Source: SIG672 sp045535095 (GTDB lineage Bacteria; Bacillota; Clostridia; Oscillospirales; CAG-272). Taken from it: DNA of 15,669 nt. The position numbers were made by a program, and so were the translations under genes. Positions 13,686 through 15,669 of the stretch are shown in pieces (the stretch's first letter is position 1; every line of letters begins with the position of its first letter). Below the pieces are notes generated by a model. It made no database searches, was not told where the DNA came from, and saw nothing but the letters and a program-made list of their open reading frames with translations. The DNA lies in assembly GCA_045535095.1 (NCBI GenBank), contig JAZSKY010000004.1:1-15669 (forward strand), written 5' to 3'.

Positions 13686-15669
13686 ATGTTTAATAAGAAT
13701 ACCAGAATTGCATCTCTTATCATGCTCGTTTGTATGATATCTGCAATGTTCACATTTTTGCTTCCTGTTTCTGCGGACGGTACCGCTGAGATCGACAGAG
13801 ATCTCATGACCACCGAAGAAATTCTCGCCACCTACCTCACAGAGGTCTATGAGGACGAGAGAGCAAAGCTCGCAACGATGGAGTATAAGAAGTCGAGCCC
13901 CAACGGCAATTACAGACTTTACATCGACTCCTATTCGGGTGAGGTCGCAGTTGAATGCGTATCCACCGGCGAGATCCTCCTCTCCAACCCCTACGACACC
14001 GCAAGCGTAGCCAGCGAGGATATCAGAAAGCAGCTTCTTTCGCAGGTTATAATCAACTTCCGTGACCTTGAGGATAACGGTAAGGAAAGACAGTTTATCA
14101 GCTACACCGACAGTGCACTGTTCGGACAGATCGACGTAAAGAATACCAAGACAGGTATCCGCGTTGAGTACGTACTCGGTAAAGAATCCTCCCGTTCTCT
14201 CGTTCCGAGATGGATCGAGGCAACGAGATTCGAAGAGCAGATAATGGCTTACATTAACCCCGAAAACAGTGCAGAAGAGGAATATATCTACAACAAGCTC
14301 ATTTCGTACTACTCTCTTATCAACACTAACTCGGAAAAGATCTCGAGCATAGCTGCAAAAGAGTATGAAACGAAATACCCCTGCGTTTCTAAGGCGTACT
14401 ATACCGAAGAAAAGAGTATAGGACTTCTTGATAACGATAAGGACACCGTCGGACCCGATCTCATTTCGAGTATAACGGGCGCCAAGAAGGATAAGATGGC
14501 GATCTACGCTATCGATACCAAGGTTGAGACCTCCGAGCAGGAGCTTAACAGACTTGAAGGATATATCAAGCGCTTCTGTCCTCACTACAACTTTGAAGAG
14601 GTCAAGAACGACCACCTCCTCACCGGATATAAGGGTGGAGCAAACCAGAACGCAGTATTCTACTTCTCGGTAGAGTATTCGATCACCGACGAGGGTCTCG
14701 TAGCAAGCGTTCCCGGTAACAGTATCACCTACGACGAGGAAAAGTACAACCTCATCAACGTAATTCTTCTTCCTTATATGGGCGCATCCAACGGAGCAAA
14801 GAATGACGGTTACACCTTCATTCCCGACGGAAGCGGAACCATCATAAGAAACAGCGATATAAACGCGATCGGATCGGCATACACGCTGACAGGTCAGGTT
14901 TACGGTCCCGACTACGCTTACCACACGATAAATAAGCGTTGGGACGGAAAGAGCGAGATATTTGCCGCTCCCGTATTCGGTATAATAAATACCGAAACTC
15001 ACGTTGAGTACGGCGATCTCATCTCCCAGACCGAGGAAATCGTTTACGTCCGTGACGATAAGGGCAATATAGTTTATATTCCCGGAACGACCGACCCCGA
15101 GCTCGTTTACATCTACGACAAGAACGGTAAACCGATGCAGTATCCTGACGGAAGCCCGGTTACCGAAACCGAGATCATCTACGTTTACGAGGAGATCACC
15201 TCGACCTCTTCGAGCGGCGTATTTGCTGTGATCACCGAGGGTGAAGCACTCGCTTACATCACCTCGTCTCACGGCGGCGGACTCAGCCACAACTACAACA
15301 CCGTATATGCAGAGTTCTATCCCAGATCCTCCGACTCGTATAACCTCGGCGACTCTATTTCGGTTGCAGGAAATACCGAGTGGACGATCACCTCTGACAG
15401 AAAGTACACAGGTCGTTTCACGATCAAGTACGTAATGCTCAGCGACAACGAAAACGCTAAGTACGATGCAACCTACGTTGGAATGGCTAACGCATATCGC
15501 GATTATCTCGTTTCAAGCGGATTCATCAGCAAGATCTCCGATGCAAAGCAGGATATTCCGCTTTACCTCGAGACCTTCGGTATGATCGAGGTTCAGGAAA
15601 TGGTAATGACCATTCCTACCTGGGTAGATACACCTCTTTCCACCTTCGAGGACGTTGAAAAGATGTACG
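13686..15669 (+). CDS. DUF5696-family secreted protein (partial, runs off right edge)
   Basis: ATG 13686 has AGGAGG (13673-13678) upstream and lies 17 nt after the previous stop. The frame is open for 661 codons to the window end. Residues 1-30 are a signal peptide (MFNKNTRIASLIMLVCMISA, then FLLPVSA). The body shows DUF5696-type features: a beta-rich N-terminal part, GYTFIPDGSGTIIR (375-388), and YVGMANAYRDYLVSSGF (597-613) followed by PLYLETFG (625-632). An atypical insert at about 450-505 consists of repeated Gly-Asn/Asp turns and is rich in IVY and IYVY strands. DUF5696 proteins commonly neighbour sugar ABC permeases and Yip1 proteins, a context recalled from other Bacillota genomes. The function is undescribed to my knowledge; a glycan-binding or hydrolytic role is a guess. 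The C-terminus is missing. Confidence 0.85.
   Translation, partial: MFNKNTRIASLIMLVCMISAMFTFLLPVSADGTAEIDRDLMTTEEILATYLTEVYEDERAKLATMEYKKSSPNGNYRLYIDSYSGEVAVECVSTGEILLSNPYDTASVASEDIRKQLLSQVIINFRDLEDNGKERQFISYTDSALFGQIDVKNTKTGIRVEYVLGKESSRSLVPRWIEATRFEEQIMAYINPENSAEEEYIYNKLISYYSLINTNSEKISSIAAKEYETKYPCVSKAYYTEEKSIGLLDNDKDTVGPDLISSITGAKKDKMAIYAIDTKVETSEQELNRLEGYIKRFCPHYNFEEVKNDHLLTGYKGGANQNAVFYFSVEYSITDEGLVASVPGNSITYDEEKYNLINVILLPYMGASNGAKNDGYTFIPDGSGTIIRNSDINAIGSAYTLTGQVYGPDYAYHTINKRWDGKSEIFAAPVFGIINTETHVEYGDLISQTEEIVYVRDDKGNIVYIPGTTDPELVYIYDKNGKPMQYPDGSPVTETEIIYVYEEITSTSSSGVFAVITEGEALAYITSSHGGGLSHNYNTVYAEFYPRSSDSYNLGDSISVAGNTEWTITSDRKYTGRFTIKYVMLSDNENAKYDATYVGMANAYRDYLVSSGFISKISDAKQDIPLYLETFGMIEVQEMVMTIPTWVDTPLSTFEDVEKMY

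Noticed and set aside
13653..15290. Long open frame antisense to the DUF5696 gene
   Set aside because: It is a codon-bias shadow. The plus strand has a signal peptide, ribosome binding site and family motifs.

Overview
The window reads as chromosome from a low-to-mid-GC Bacillota, most likely a gut-type Clostridia. The evidence is consensus sigma-A promoters with 17-bp spacers, strong AGGAGG-type ribosome binding sites, a T-box riboswitch, a Bacillus-type LexA operator and a lipobox lipoprotein. The species cannot be named from sequence alone.

Region by region: (1) 1-1440 is visibly more A+T-rich than the rest and looks like accessory DNA. It holds the start of a minus-strand gene running off the left edge, a repeat-rich intergenic stretch, a possible gene remnant, a bidirectional terminator and an unrecognised 262-residue protein. 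It ends in short direct repeats (1385-1440) that could mark an element boundary. (2) 1504-2683 is a three-gene membrane-protein operon: a DUF3784-like protein, a glycine-zipper-like small protein and a small HExxH (M50/site-2-like) intramembrane metalloprotease, closed by a terminator. (3) 2692-5244, minus strand, carries a cysteine-containing lipoprotein, a 32-bp perfect palindrome, and a stand-alone trpB. The trpB gene is preceded by a complete tryptophan-type T-box (UGG specifier, UGGC discriminator contact, terminator) and then a 16-codon leader ORF containing one Trp codon. (4) 5270-5703, minus strand, is a small helix-turn-helix protein whose promoter is overlapped by a near-consensus LexA box. 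(5) 5704-6151 is A-rich and apparently non-coding. (6) 6152 to the right edge is one plus-strand operon.

That last operon begins with a consensus promoter and a roughly 190-nt leader with an intrinsic-terminator hairpin. It encodes a very large (1071 aa) secreted solute-binding protein with duplicated beta-sandwich modules, two MalF/MalG-type permeases, an NHL/TPR/Yip1 membrane fusion and a DUF5696-family secreted protein cut by the window end. The transport ATPase is not here and is presumably a shared MsmX-type protein.

The operon is the best candidate for an under-described system. It looks like a carbohydrate capture and import apparatus in which an enlarged binding protein, an extracellular beta-propeller anchored by a Yip1 domain and a large secreted DUF5696 protein act together. 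The substrate is unknown. The trpB control region (T-box plus leader ORF) and the LexA-box gene are the other notable regulatory finds.
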